A stretch of 64,000 nucleotides of DNA from Vagococcus martis. Its GTDB lineage: Bacteria > Bacillota > Bacilli > Lactobacillales > Vagococcaceae. The notes under the pieces are model-generated. The model did not search any database. It saw only the letters and a list, made by a program, of their open reading frames with translations, and was not told where the DNA came from. The DNA lies in contig NZ_MVAB01000001.1 in assembly GCF_002026305.1 (NCBI RefSeq), positions 2,246,001 to 2,310,000 on the forward strand. The letters are read 5' to 3'. Each line of letters starts with the position of its first letter. Positions within the stretch are counted from its first letter, which is position 1. The translations under genes and the position numbers were made by a program. Positions 46,183-54,924 of the stretch are shown one piece after another.

Positions 46183-47015
46183 TAACCAAAATAACTGGTA
46201 TCTTCAATATTTAACTCACTTAATATAATAGAAGCTGTTTCTTCGATAGAAAGTTGAGCCACATTGATAACGAGACATCCAAGTTTTTTATATAAATCAT
46301 TAGCAAATTCCAATTCACGTTTAATCTTATCAATATCAGAATAGGCCGTGTCGGGATTTAATCCATATGATTTCATTCTTTCACGTCGAATACGATTTAA
46401 GACTTTTGGATTATTTGTTAGACCGACAATTTTTTTAGGGTCAACTTCCCAAAGTTGTGGTGGAATGTGAGCTTCTGGAATGAGTGGCAAATTAGCCACT
46501 TTCAAGTTTTTATTTGCTAAAAATAAACTTAGTGGTGTTTTTGACGTACGTGACACCCCTAAAAGAAGAATATCTGCTTCTAAAAAACCTTTAGGATTTT
46601 TACCATCGTCATATTTAACGGCAAATTCCATCGCACTAATGCGTTCAAAATAATTTTTACTTAAAAAATGCATTGCACCAGGCAAACGACTTGGTTCTAA
46701 TCCTGTTCTATTTGATAACTCATCAACTAGTCCAGATAATACATCAATGGTAAATAGATTATGCTCTTTTCCGTAGTTGTTGGCTATATTAACTAAATCT
46801 TTTGAAACAAGTGTATGTAAGATAATAGCATTCACTGCTTTTGCTTCTTCAAGTGCTTGTATTAGTTCATCTTCATGATAGATGAAAGCTCTTTTGACAA
46901 TTTGGATTTTTATTTGAGCATCTTCATATTGCGCCATTGATGCTTGTGCTAACTTTGACGCAGTTTCACCGGCAGAATCAGAAATAATAAATATACTAAT
47001 GCGTTGATCTGTCAT
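46182..47015 (-). CDS. ppsR: PPDK/PEP-synthase regulatory protein (bifunctional kinase/pyrophosphorylase, DUF299)
   Basis: A 277-residue member of the DUF299/RP1 family, which phosphorylates and dephosphorylates pyruvate phosphate dikinase or PEP synthetase on Thr. The P-loop-like GVSRTSKTPLS (about 154-164) and N-terminal IFIISDSAGETASKLA are diagnostic. No PPDK gene is in the window. It is divergent from the Fur-family gene, as yqfL lies near zur-type genes in bacilli. The symbol is the general one for the family. Confidence 0.85.
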   Translation of the reverse strand: MTDQRISIFIISDSAGETASKLAQASMAQYEDAQIKIQIVKRAFIYHEDELIQALEEAKAVNAIILHTLVSKDLVNIANNYGKEHNLFTIDVLSGLVDELSNRTGLEPSRLPGAMHFLSKNYFERISAMEFAVKYDDGKNPKGFLEADILLLGVSRTSKTPLSLFLANKNLKVANLPLIPEAHIPPQLWEVDPKKIVGLTNNPKVLNRIRRERMKSYGLNPDTAYSDIDKIKRELEFANDLYKKLGCLVINVAQLSIEETASIILSELNIEDTSYFG

Positions 47016-47038
47016 AAATGATTCACATCCTTAATTTT

Positions 47039-47067
47039 TTTACTTTACTTAAATTATAGCATATAAT
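47039..47067 (+). promoter_or_regulatory. Promoter of the Zur-like regulator gene
   Basis: TTTACT (47039-47044), 17 bp, TATAAT (47062-47067). The start codon is 41 bp downstream. Confidence 0.7.
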
Positions 47068-47108
47068 ATAACTCAAACGATGATTATTATGAAGAGAGGG
47101 AAAAGATT

Positions 47109-47537
47109 TTGACAAAAGAATTAGATCACGCAATCGCAATAATGAAAGACAATGGACTGAAATATACAAAAAAACGTTCGGATATACTTTCTTTTCTTAT
47201 TAATGAAAATCGTTATGTAGCAGCTCTTGATGTGTTTAATTTTATGAACGATAAATACAAAGGAGTCAGCTATGATACTATTTACAGAAATTTAAGAGAC
47301 TTTGCAGATTTGAATATTTTAGAAGAAACAGATTTACAAGGTGAGAAGAGATACCGATTCCATTGTGATGTTCACGGCGAACACCATCATCATCATTTTA
47401 TTTGTACCTCGTGTGGAGCGACGCGTGAAATTCATATGTGTCCGATGGATATGTTTAAAGAGCAATTACCAGGGTGCTCAATTGAAGGGCATCGGTTTGA
47501 AATACTAGGTAAATGCGAGAATTGTTTAAAAAATTAA
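47109..47537 (+). CDS. zur: Fur-family metal regulator, probably Zur
   Basis: A 142-residue Fur-family repressor. Winged helix at about 15-80 (GLKYTKKRSDILSFL, SYDTIYRNLRDF). The metal sites show GEHHHHHFIC, CTSCG and the C-terminal GKCENC, giving two CxxC pairs for structural zinc. The five-His run and overall pattern match the Bacillus Zur (YqfV) type better than Fur or PerR; this subtype call is an inference. The start is TTG 47109 with GAGAGGG eight bases upstream. Confidence 0.78.
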   Translation: MTKELDHAIAIMKDNGLKYTKKRSDILSFLINENRYVAALDVFNFMNDKYKGVSYDTIYRNLRDFADLNILEETDLQGEKRYRFHCDVHGEHHHHHFICTSCGATREIHMCPMDMFKEQLPGCSIEGHRFEILGKCENCLKN

Positions 47538-47547
47538 CATTAGGTAG

Positions 47548-47576
47548 TTGACGAGAAAAACTCAATTAGATATAAT
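47548..47576 (+). promoter_or_regulatory. rpsU promoter
   Basis: TTGACG (47548-47553), 17 bp, TATAAT (47571-47576): near-consensus. Confidence 0.85.
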
Positions 47577-47584
47577 ATATTGTG

Positions 47585-47625
47585 AACAGTTTTTTGTTTA
47601 ATATTACTTTATATAAAAAACGGTT
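47585..47625 (+). promoter_or_regulatory. Inverted repeat in the rpsU leader
   Basis: AACAGTTTTTT (47585-47595) and AAAAAACGGTT (47615-47625) pair with one mismatch. The repeat begins at the expected transcript start and ends just before the ribosome binding site, so it could fold at the 5' end of rpsU mRNA. Confidence 0.45.
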
Positions 47626-47652
47626 ACCAAAAGTTTGGAGGGAGGGATTTAT

Positions 47653-47829
47653 ATGTCAAAAACTGTTGTTCGTAAAAACGAATCATTAGATGACGCTCTT
47701 CGTCGCTTCAAACGTTCCGTTTCAAAAACTGGTACTTTACAAGAGTACCGCAAGCGTGAATATTACGAAAAACCAAGTGTTAAACGTAAGAAAAAGTCTG
47801 AAGCTGCAAGAAAACGTAAAAAATACTAG
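47653..47829 (+). CDS. rpsU: 30S ribosomal protein S21
   Basis: A 58-residue bS21: [20 protein letters not shown], then a very basic C-terminus ending RKRKKY. It sits in the small-subunit head/platform region and helps in initiation. ATG 47653 is preceded by GGAGGGAGGG. An in-frame ATG 18 bases upstream lies within that site and is rejected. yqeY follows 23 bp downstream, a common pairing. Confidence 0.96.
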   Translation: MSKTVVRKNESLDDALRRFKRSVSKTGTLQEYRKREYYEKPSVKRKKKSEAARKRKKY

Positions 47830-47852
47830 TTTTAATGAATGGATCTGATATT

Positions 47853-48302
47853 ATGACTCTACTCGATAGGTTAAATAATGATATCAAAGTAGCGATGAAA
47901 GCAAAAGATAAAGAAACCTTATCCGTTTTAAGAATGATGAAATCTTCTATTCAAAATGAGGAGATTAAAAAAGGTGAGTCTTTATCATCAGATGAAGAAT
48001 TAACTGTATTATCTAGAGAGATGAAACAACGTAAAGATTCTCTTCAGGAATTTAAAGATGCCAAGCGTGATGATTTGGTTGAAAAAGTTTCTGCCGAAAT
48101 TAAAATTGTAGATAGATATATGCCTGAACAATTTTCAGAAGATGAATTGCGTTCAATTATTGAGTCTGCAATAGATGAAACGGACGCGTCATCAATGAAG
48201 GACTTTGGTAAGGTTATGGGGATTGTCATGCCAAAAACTAAGGGGAAAGCTGATGGACAAAAAGTTAATTCTTTAGTAAAAGAAAGTTTAACTAGTCTGT
48301 GA
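47853..48302 (+). CDS. yqeY: GatB/YqeY domain protein
   Basis: A 149-residue YqeY protein, a free-standing relative of the GatB C-terminal tRNA-binding domain. Blocks: LLDRLNNDIKVAMKAKDK, LSVLRMMKSSIQNEEI, and GKVMGIVMPKTKGKADG. Function is not settled; a link to tRNA amidation or binding is usually proposed. ATG 47853 is taken as start because it gives the normal family length; an ATG six codons upstream has no better binding site. Confidence 0.88.
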   Translation: MTLLDRLNNDIKVAMKAKDKETLSVLRMMKSSIQNEEIKKGESLSSDEELTVLSREMKQRKDSLQEFKDAKRDDLVEKVSAEIKIVDRYMPEQFSEDELRSIIESAIDETDASSMKDFGKVMGIVMPKTKGKADGQKVNSLVKESLTSL

Positions 48303-48402
48303 ACATGTCTTTATTGGTCGTTTTAATTTTTCGTTACTTATTTTCGAAAAATTAAAATGTTAAAATTCGGAATCTAGAAAATTAGATGGATGAGTCAAGA
48401 CT

Positions 48403-48448
48403 AAAAGATGATAAATTTGAACGTAAATTCAAATTTATCATCTTTTTT
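48403..48448. terminator. Strong terminator downstream of rpsU-yqeY
   Basis: A 19-bp perfect stem (48403-48421 with 48428-48446, 6-base loop), A-rich before and T-rich after, usable from both strands. Confidence 0.85.
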
Positions 48449-48557
48449 CGATTTTTTTGGCTCTTTGTCAACTACTGTTAGTAAGAATTGATGGTTTTAA
48501 AGTTTGTATCAATGATTAGAAGAAATATTTCATTAAACAGATAGTATCCTAAAAAAA

Positions 48558-48688
48558 GAGGCTAACTTAAAAGTAATTATTAAATGAAAATCATTAAACT
48601 AGCAACATAGAAATCCCATGAAGTCAGTTTTTAATAGACTAATGTCATGGGATTTTCCTATTGTATGGTTTTTGGAATCAGTGTCTAA
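48558..48688. mobile_element. MITE-like element B
   Basis: About 131 bp. The left end AAGAGGCTAACTTAAAAGTAA differs from the corresponding IS end (52654 onward) only by three transitions. The right end TTTTTGGAATCAGTGTCT (48669-48686) is an imperfect inverted copy. The centre has AAATCCCATGA (48611-48621) with complement at 48645-48655. Element A (29683-29816), read on the minus strand, shares GAAAATCA and TAGAAATCCCATGAA with it in the same order. Non-coding. Confidence 0.55.
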
Positions 48689-48707
48689 AAATGATAGAGT
48701 CTATTTG

Positions 48708-49952
48708 TTAAACTAATTTTTGAGCTTCTCTTACACGTTCATTTAAATCAATGGTTTCGCCAGCTTTTTTCTTATCATAAAATTCAGCTGTGGCTGCAAA
48801 TAAAAGATCGGCTGCAGAGTTAAGAGCTGTTTCAACAGAATCTTGCACCACACCAATGATGAACCCAATCCCAACAACTTGCATGGCAATATCATTTGAG
48901 ATATTAAATAAACTACATGCTAGAGGGATAAGTAATAAACTTCCGCCTGCAATACCAGATACACCAGTTGATGAAATGGCTGCTAATAAACAAAGTAGAA
49001 AAGCAAGAGGAAACGGAACATCCATCCCCATTGTATAAGCAGTTGCTAGTGTCATGATAGAAATGGTAATGGCAGCACCACCACTGTTAGCAGTTGCTCC
49101 AAGAGGAATAGAGATAGAGTATGATTCTTTATCTAACCCTAATTTCTCACACAATTCCATATTGATTGGAATATTTACCACTGAACTACGTGTGAAGAAG
49201 GCAGGAATACCACTTTCTTTCATACAGAACATCGTTAAAGGATAAGGATTTTGTTTTAATAGTAAGAATACCATCAGTGGATACACGATGAATGACACAA
49301 ACAACATCGTTCCAACTAATAATAAAATTAACTTACCGTACTCAGCTAAACCTTTGATTCCGATTTCTGAAATAGAGTTAAATACCAACCCAACAATCCC
49401 AATTGGAGCAAATTGAATAATGATTTGAATCACTTTAGAGATCGTTCCAGAAATATCAGCGATCACATTTTTAGTTGTTTCGGAAGCACTTCGCATACAT
49501 GCTCCAATAACTGCTCCCCAGAATAGTAATGATAAATAATTTCCTTCAATAATGGCTTGAACAGGATTCATTACTGCCCCAATAATAATGTCAGACAAAA
49601 TCTTCCATAAATCATCAGGTGCTTGTTGATCAACGACTACATCAGGTAATACTAGTTTAACCGGGAATAACTCAGAAGCAAATACAGCGATTAAAGCCGC
49701 AATGAAAGTGGCACTTAAATATAAAATAATGACCGTTTTCATATGCGTTTTAATGCCTTTTTGATGTTTAGATAATGATTCGATGATTAGGAAAAATACC
49801 AATAATGGCGCAATAGCTTTCAGTGACCCAATAAAGAGATCACCTAATATTTTAATCCAAGTCCAGGAAGGTACCAACATCCCTAAAATTGCCCCGACGA
49901 CAATACCGATACAGATTTTCTGGATTAATGATAATTCTCTAATCTTTTTCAT
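48708..49952 (-). CDS. sstT: Serine/threonine:sodium symporter SstT
   Basis: A 414-residue dicarboxylate/amino acid:cation symporter of the SstT branch. Eight or more membrane segments and the two hairpin loops are visible. Typical blocks are SSVVNIPINMELCEKLGLD, SIPLGATANSGGAAITISI and ISSTGVSGIAGGSLLLIPLA. It imports serine and threonine with Na+. The ATG at 49952 follows AAAAGGAGAG. Single-gene unit with its own promoter; element B lies directly downstream. Confidence 0.93.
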   Translation of the reverse strand: MKKIRELSLIQKICIGIVVGAILGMLVPSWTWIKILGDLFIGSLKAIAPLLVFFLIIESLSKHQKGIKTHMKTVIILYLSATFIAALIAVFASELFPVKLVLPDVVVDQQAPDDLWKILSDIIIGAVMNPVQAIIEGNYLSLLFWGAVIGACMRSASETTKNVIADISGTISKVIQIIIQFAPIGIVGLVFNSISEIGIKGLAEYGKLILLLVGTMLFVSFIVYPLMVFLLLKQNPYPLTMFCMKESGIPAFFTRSSVVNIPINMELCEKLGLDKESYSISIPLGATANSGGAAITISIMTLATAYTMGMDVPFPLAFLLCLLAAISSTGVSGIAGGSLLLIPLACSLFNISNDIAMQVVGIGFIIGVVQDSVETALNSAADLLFAATAEFYDKKKAGETIDLNERVREAQKLV

Positions 49953-50316
49953 AGCTTTCTCTCCTTTTTATAATATTAATATAATATACTTTAAAAATTC
50001 ACAAAAAGAAATACCCCTTTTTAAAATAATTTTAATTTTTTTAAAGATGATTTTTGACAGGTAATATTATTCAGTACCAATCTGTCTAAGTGAAATTGAT
50101 GTATTAAAGTTTGTGAGAGTAAAAGGGACATATTGTTCCAGTAGATTGATAATTTAATTTTTAAAAATTTTTTCAGTTTTCAAAAAAAGAATGTGATTCT
50201 GTCAAAAAGAAACAAAATGAAAGAGATGAACGTATGTTTGTTTGAAATTTTAAAAGGACAAGAAAAACTGAGACAAATATAGTATAATGTGAATGATGAA
50301 TTAAAGGAGAGAGATT
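49953..50316. other. 364-bp divergent intergenic region sstT/ftsK
   Basis: AT-rich. A candidate sstT promoter is on the minus strand (TTGTGA at 50004-49999, 17 bp, TATTAA at 49981-49976). A TATAAT (50283-50288) lies 28 bp before ftsK, without a recognisable -35. I see nothing else in it. Confidence 0.5.
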
Positions 50317-52647
50317 ATGGCAAAAAAGAAAACAAAAAGAGCTCCTACTAAAAAGCAACAAGCACAACAAGAGCGAACAACCTATTTCTTAATTGGTCTG
50401 TCATTTATCGTATTTGGTATTTTAGGAGGATTAAGATTAGGATTTTTAGGGATGCTGATGACTAATGTGTTTCGTTTTTTTGTTGGGAACATGCACTTAG
50501 TAATGGCTCTTTATTTAATAGTATATGGTGCCCTTTTGATGTTGATGGGCAAAGACCCAAAGTTTAAACGAAAGAGTCTGGTAGTGGGATTATTTGTCTT
50601 TTTCTTAGGATTATTATTATTCTTAGAGATTGGTTTGTTCAAACAAATCAGTCGTGACACAAATATTTTAGGGATGACATGGCAAAAAATATCTTCAGAC
50701 ATAAAAGCAAGTAGTGTGACACAATCAGTTGGTGGAGGAATGATTGGTGCCTTGCTTTATACAGTGACTTATTTTTTAGTATCAAAAGCTGGTTCATACG
50801 TCGTGGCCGTTTTAGCAATGATTGCTGGAGGATTGCTGGTATCAAATATCGGCATCTCTCAAGTTGCTGATAAAGTGGTTGAATTTGGCACAAACTTTTT
50901 TCATTCGCTTAAAGAAAAAAAGGTAGAGCGAGATGAAAAAAAAAAACTGAATGAGAAAAATCAATCAAAAGTTTCTGAAAATCGTGTCAGAGAATCAACA
51001 GAGCATGAGAAAAAAGAACAAGAACTCGTTGTCAATGAAGACGACGAAGTGGAGAAAGAACAGTTAACACTAGAGATTGATAGTTATCAGGATCATTATA
51101 AAAAACGCGTTCAACAAACTGTTGAAAGACCTAAAAAAGAACCAAAACCAAAAACTGATGACGTGGAAAAAGATCAACCGTTGTTTTTTGACTTACCTGA
51201 AGGGGAAGAAAATGAGGATTATGAATTACCACCAGTTGAGTTATTAAATGATATTCCATTAACTGACCAGAGTGCTGAATACAAATTAGTTGAAAAAAAC
51301 GTCAAAGTGTTAGAACAAACTTTCGATAGTTTTGGCGTAGATGCAAAAGTCGTTCGTGCAAGTCTTGGACCATCTGTGACGAAGTTTGAAATCCAACCGG
51401 CTGTGGGGGTTAAAGTAAGTAAAATTGTGGGATTAACAGACGACTTAGCATTAGCACTTGCTGCTAAAGATATCCGAATGGAAGCCCCTATTCCAGGGAA
51501 ATCATTGATTGGGATTGAAGTGCCAAACCAAACAACTAGTATGGTGTCATTTCGTGACGTTGTGGAATCTGAAAACAATCATGATGACTTATTACTTGAA
51601 GTGCCACTTGGTCGAAGTATTTCCGGTGAAGTGATGACGGCAGATTTAACGAAAATGCCCCATCTATTGATAGCTGGTTCAACAGGTAGTGGGAAATCGG
51701 TGTGTATCAACACGATTATTTCCAGTATTTTAATGAAGGCTAAACCACATCAAGTTAAAATGATGATGATTGATCCAAAGATGGTGGAATTAAATGTCTA
51801 TAATGGTGTGCCCCATTTGTTGACACCTGTTGTGACAAATCCTAGAAAAGCCGCACAAGCTTTGCAAAAAGTGGTAGAAGAGATGGAAAGACGTTACGAA
51901 TTGTTTGCCGGTTTTGGAGTACGAAACATGAACGGCTACAATGACATGGTCAAAAAACATAACCAAACAACTGGAGAAAATAAATCAAGCTTACCTTATA
52001 TTGTGGTAATCGTTGACGAGTTGGCTGACTTGATGATGGTCGCAAGTAATGAAGTCGAGGATGCGATTATTCGTCTAGCACAAATGGCAAGGGCTGCAGG
52101 AATTCATATGATACTTGCTACTCAACGACCTAGTGTGGATGTTATTACAGGGATTATTAAAGCGAACGTCCCATCACGTATCGCATTTGCTGTATCAAGT
52201 GGGATTGATTCTCGTACGATTATAGATAGCAACGGTGCGGAAAAATTACTTGGACGTGGAGACATGTTGTTTGTTCCGATGGGGGAAAATAAACCAATTC
52301 GTGTGCAAGGTGCGTTTATTTCGGATGATGAAGTTGAACACATTGTGGAGTTTGTGACCAATCAACAAGAAGCAGACTATCAAGAACACATGATGCCCTC
52401 AGAAAGTCCAACAAGTAGTGCCTCAACTGAAGAATTGGATGAATATTTTGACGAAGCAAAAGCACTAATCATTGAAATGCAAACAGCCAGTATCTCACTA
52501 TTACAACGTCGATTTAGAATAGGATATAACCGAGCCGCACGATTAATTGATGAACTTGAAGAACAAGGTGTTGTCGGCGCTTCAGAAGGCAGTAAACCAA
52601 GAAAAGTCTTAATGACATATAGTGATGATGAGGTAATAGAAGAATAA
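50317..52647 (+). CDS. ftsK: DNA translocase FtsK/SpoIIIE
   Basis: A 776-residue septal DNA pump that segregates chromosome termini. A basic N-terminus is followed by four or so membrane segments (about 24-170), then a charged, poorly conserved linker (about 190-300) and the motor. Walker A is [13 protein letters not shown], Walker [13 protein letters not shown], and the C-terminal gamma winged-helix ([32 protein letters not shown]) reads KOPS-type sequences. A run of ten A within the linker is in frame. The IS begins only 6 bp after its stop, so its natural terminator has probably been displaced. Confidence 0.94.
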   Translation: MAKKKTKRAPTKKQQAQQERTTYFLIGLSFIVFGILGGLRLGFLGMLMTNVFRFFVGNMHLVMALYLIVYGALLMLMGKDPKFKRKSLVVGLFVFFLGLLLFLEIGLFKQISRDTNILGMTWQKISSDIKASSVTQSVGGGMIGALLYTVTYFLVSKAGSYVVAVLAMIAGGLLVSNIGISQVADKVVEFGTNFFHSLKEKKVERDEKKKLNEKNQSKVSENRVRESTEHEKKEQELVVNEDDEVEKEQLTLEIDSYQDHYKKRVQQTVERPKKEPKPKTDDVEKDQPLFFDLPEGEENEDYELPPVELLNDIPLTDQSAEYKLVEKNVKVLEQTFDSFGVDAKVVRASLGPSVTKFEIQPAVGVKVSKIVGLTDDLALALAAKDIRMEAPIPGKSLIGIEVPNQTTSMVSFRDVVESENNHDDLLLEVPLGRSISGEVMTADLTKMPHLLIAGSTGSGKSVCINTIISSILMKAKPHQVKMMMIDPKMVELNVYNGVPHLLTPVVTNPRKAAQALQKVVEEMERRYELFAGFGVRNMNGYNDMVKKHNQTTGENKSSLPYIVVIVDELADLMMVASNEVEDAIIRLAQMARAAGIHMILATQRPSVDVITGIIKANVPSRIAFAVSSGIDSRTIIDSNGAEKLLGRGDMLFVPMGENKPIRVQGAFISDDEVEHIVEFVTNQQEADYQEHMMPSESPTSSASTEELDEYFDEAKALIIEMQTASISLLQRRFRIGYNRAARLIDELEEQGVVGASEGSKPRKVLMTYSDDEVIEE

Positions 52648-54318
52648 ACTAAGAAGAGGCTGACCCAAAAGTAACTTTACAGAAAACAAGCATTCCAAAA
52701 TGAAACCTCTCATTTCAGAATGCTTGTTTTTTCGTGATCTCTTACTAATATCCTTCCTATTTTTTCTCAGTTTTCTTAAATTTAGTGCCATTAACGCAAA
52801 TCCCAGCTCCTGTGAAATCTTATCTTTTCCTCTTACAGAGAATCGATTGAATGCCAAATTAGCCTTCAGATTTCCAAAGGCTGGTTCAACATCTATTTTT
52901 CTTTGACGATATATTTCTCCTGTGACATCCTCTTTCAAAAGCTCTCTTACGTGAGCTTTAAAATATTCCCAATTCCCATTTCTTTGAATCACTCGATTTT
53001 TACTACTCTTCGCACGAGTACATAATGCTCTAACTGGGCAATTTAAACAAGACTCACATTCATATATTTTAAGTTGTCTTTTGAATCCAGATTTATCCGT
53101 TCGAGTAGAGTAATTTCTAAATTTGACTTCTCGATTATTCGGGCAAATATAAGTATCTGCCAATTCATTATAAATCCAGTTATCTGGAATGAATGGATTT
53201 TGTTTATATTTTTTAGTGTGTTCTTTCTGATACATTGTATAAGTAATTAATGGAGTTCTTTCAAAATCATCTAAAATTGCTTGATAGTTTTCTTCACTAC
53301 CATAACCTGCGTCAGCCACAATGTATTTAGGTAAGTCAAAATAAGATTTCTTGATAGTATCTAAGAAGGGAATCATTGTTTTAAAATCCGTTGGATTTGA
53401 AAATGTTTCATATGCTAAAACGTATTGATGATTGGTTGCAATTTGAACGTTATATCCAGGTTTTAACTGACCATTCATCATGTGGTCATCTTTCATTCTC
53501 ATAAAAGTGGCATCATGATCTGTTTTAGAGTAGCTATTTCTACCGTTATAAATATCATGTTGTTCTTTATATTTTTGCTTTCTATAGATAAAGTCAGAAA
53601 AAGCTTTCAATGCTTTTTTAGGCTCTTTACGCTCAGAACGAAGTTCTTTTCTCTTTTGAACATCTGAAGTATTTTCAATTTTAGTACTTAAATCACTTAC
53701 TTTCATTTCCAACTCATCAATGATTTGTTTTAAATTTCCTGTGTTTAACTCATCATCTTCTGAACAAATAGATGGGATAATTTGATCTTCTACAAGTTGT
53801 TGATAATAGGACTTTGACTTCTCTCTCAAAGATTCTTCATAACGTTGTGTGCTCTTTTTCCAAACGAAGGTATATTTATTTGCGTTGGCTTCTAACTTTG
53901 TTCCATCAATAAAAATAGCTTCTTCATCAATTAATTGTTGAGAAACAAGCTGATTTCTAAATTGAATAAAACATTCTTGAAGTATCGGTTGAACCAGTGG
54001 GTTCACTCTGAATCGATTAATTGTTCTGAAGTTAGGTGTCTGTGATTGCGTTAACCACATGGCACGAATGCTATCTTTAGACATAGCTTCTATCTTTCTG
54101 CCTGAAAAAATAGATTGAGTGTAGCCACACAGAATAAGCTTCAACATCATTTTTGGATGATAAGACGAAGTTCCCATTCGATGCTCAAAAACTGAGAACA
54201 CATCCACAGGGATGCTTTCTACTAACTCATCAATCGCAAAAGCGATATCATTTTCTTCTAAATAAATATCTAAATTCAGTGATAAAGTAACCTGTTTCGT
54301 GTTATAATTCTTATACAT
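52609..54318 (-). CDS. IS1182-family DDE transposase
   Basis: A 569-residue transposase. The N-terminal DUF772-type region is about 1-120 ([21 protein letters not shown]). DDE catalytic residues lie in [30 protein letters not shown] and [16 protein letters not shown], the last two giving Asp and Glu of the triad. A Cys-rich [13 protein letters not shown] segment sits between. The start is ATG 54318 with AAAGGAG eight bases upstream. The frame has no stop inside the element: it runs through the terminal repeat (GQPLL) and about 15 further residues into the antisense of the ftsK 3' end, stopping at 52609. Confidence 0.9.
   Translation of the reverse strand: MYKNYNTKQVTLSLNLDIYLEENDIAFAIDELVESIPVDVFSVFEHRMGTSSYHPKMMLKLILCGYTQSIFSGRKIEAMSKDSIRAMWLTQSQTPNFRTINRFRVNPLVQPILQECFIQFRNQLVSQQLIDEEAIFIDGTKLEANANKYTFVWKKSTQRYEESLREKSKSYYQQLVEDQIIPSICSEDDELNTGNLKQIIDELEMKVSDLSTKIENTSDVQKRKELRSERKEPKKALKAFSDFIYRKQKYKEQHDIYNGRNSYSKTDHDATFMRMKDDHMMNGQLKPGYNVQIATNHQYVLAYETFSNPTDFKTMIPFLDTIKKSYFDLPKYIVADAGYGSEENYQAILDDFERTPLITYTMYQKEHTKKYKQNPFIPDNWIYNELADTYICPNNREVKFRNYSTRTDKSGFKRQLKIYECESCLNCPVRALCTRAKSSKNRVIQRNGNWEYFKAHVRELLKEDVTGEIYRQRKIDVEPAFGNLKANLAFNRFSVRGKDKISQELGFALMALNLRKLRKNRKDISKRSRKNKHSEMRGFILECLFSVKLLLGQPLLSLFFYYLIITICH
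52683..52730. terminator. Hairpin inside the IS left end
   Basis: AAAACAAGCATTC (52683-52695) pairs with GAATGCTTGTTTT (52718-52730), with inner TGAAA/TTTCA. A T run follows on the plus strand. It can end ftsK transcripts and possibly the transposase message, although it lies within the transposase reading frame. Confidence 0.75.
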
Positions 54319-54384
54319 AAATAGCACTCCTTTTTAGTTGGTTTCGTCACTTTAATTATATAGGATAGTGCTATTTTTTACGTC

Positions 54385-54424
54385 AAAAAAGGAAGAAAAT
54401 CGAAAAAAGATTTTCTTCCTTTTA
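54385..54424. terminator. Hairpin inside the IS right end, upstream of the transposase
   Basis: GGAAGAAAATC (54391-54401) pairs with GATTTTCTTCC (54409-54419), flanked by A and T runs. Placed between the IS end and the transposase start, it should block transcription entering from outside. Confidence 0.75.
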
Positions 54425-54463
54425 GTTTATTCTAGAGACTTTTGGGTCAGCCTCTTTTTGTAT

Positions 54464-54790
54464 TTAATTCACCAAATAGATGGATGTATCAAAGTATTGT
54501 TCAATAAAATGGACTTTGTCACTTAGTTCTTCTGTTGTGTATGTTTCACCAGGAGCGGAGATAATCCATTTGGTTTCATTGTCGTCATGTCGTTTGACGA
54601 TTGCAATCAACACACCTTCAAATGATTCAATCGGTCCATTGACCGTGTTTGAGATGACATAAGCATCTTGTTCTTCACCATCTCCGGCAATAATATTTTT
54701 GACATAGCCATAATTTATCGGATAAACAGTCCCTTTTTCATTCTTGTAGCCAATGGGTCTATCTATGGTTACGTTTATTAAACGGCTCAT
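54464..54790 (-). CDS. Small inorganic-pyrophosphatase-like protein
   Basis: A 108-residue protein that looks like the core of a class I (PF00719) pyrophosphatase: IDRPIGYKNEKGTVYPINYGYV matches the conserved YPxNYGY block, and AGDGEEQDAYVI corresponds to the DGDPLDVLV signature with Pro-Leu replaced. It is much shorter than the usual 170-180 residues, so activity as a pyrophosphatase is uncertain. The start is ATG 54790 with AAAGGAGAG upstream. The IS ends 7 bp beyond its stop, but the protein end looks natural. Confidence 0.7.
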   Translation of the reverse strand: MSRLINVTIDRPIGYKNEKGTVYPINYGYVKNIIAGDGEEQDAYVISNTVNGPIESFEGVLIAIVKRHDDNETKWIISAPGETYTTEELSDKVHFIEQYFDTSIYLVN

Positions 54791-54880
54791 TATTACTCTC
54801 CTTTTTTCATAAATTGTAATCCATATTAACGAATTAAGCAATTCAAAAAGAAAAATAGAAAGAAATTATCTTAAGAATTT

Positions 54881-54888
54881 GCTATAAT
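54881..54888 (+). promoter_or_regulatory. Extended -10 of the pcrA operon
   Basis: TGCTATAAT (54880-54888), an extended -10 with no clear -35, 36 bp before the pcrA ATG. Confidence 0.6.
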
Positions 54889-54924
54889 AGAAAAGGATTT
54901 GATCAGAAAGGGTGTTCGTACCAA

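Larger units (their letters stand above)
48303..48707. other. 405-bp intergenic region between yqeY and sstT
   Basis: It holds, in order: a perfect 13-bp AT-rich inverted repeat (48321-48333 / 48345-48357), a strong 19-bp terminator (48403-48448), about 110 bp with no feature I can name, and MITE-like element B (48558-48688). No plausible gene. Confidence 0.7.
52654..54456. mobile_element. IS1182-family insertion sequence, ~1.8 kb
   Basis: Perfect 19-bp terminal inverted repeats, AAGAGGCTGACCCAAAAGT (52654-52672) and its complement (54438-54456), bound an 1803-bp element with one transposase gene on the minus strand. Hairpins with T runs lie inside each end (52683-52730 and 54385-54424). I could not find a clear target-site duplication. 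It sits between ftsK and the pyrophosphatase-like gene. Confidence 0.9.
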
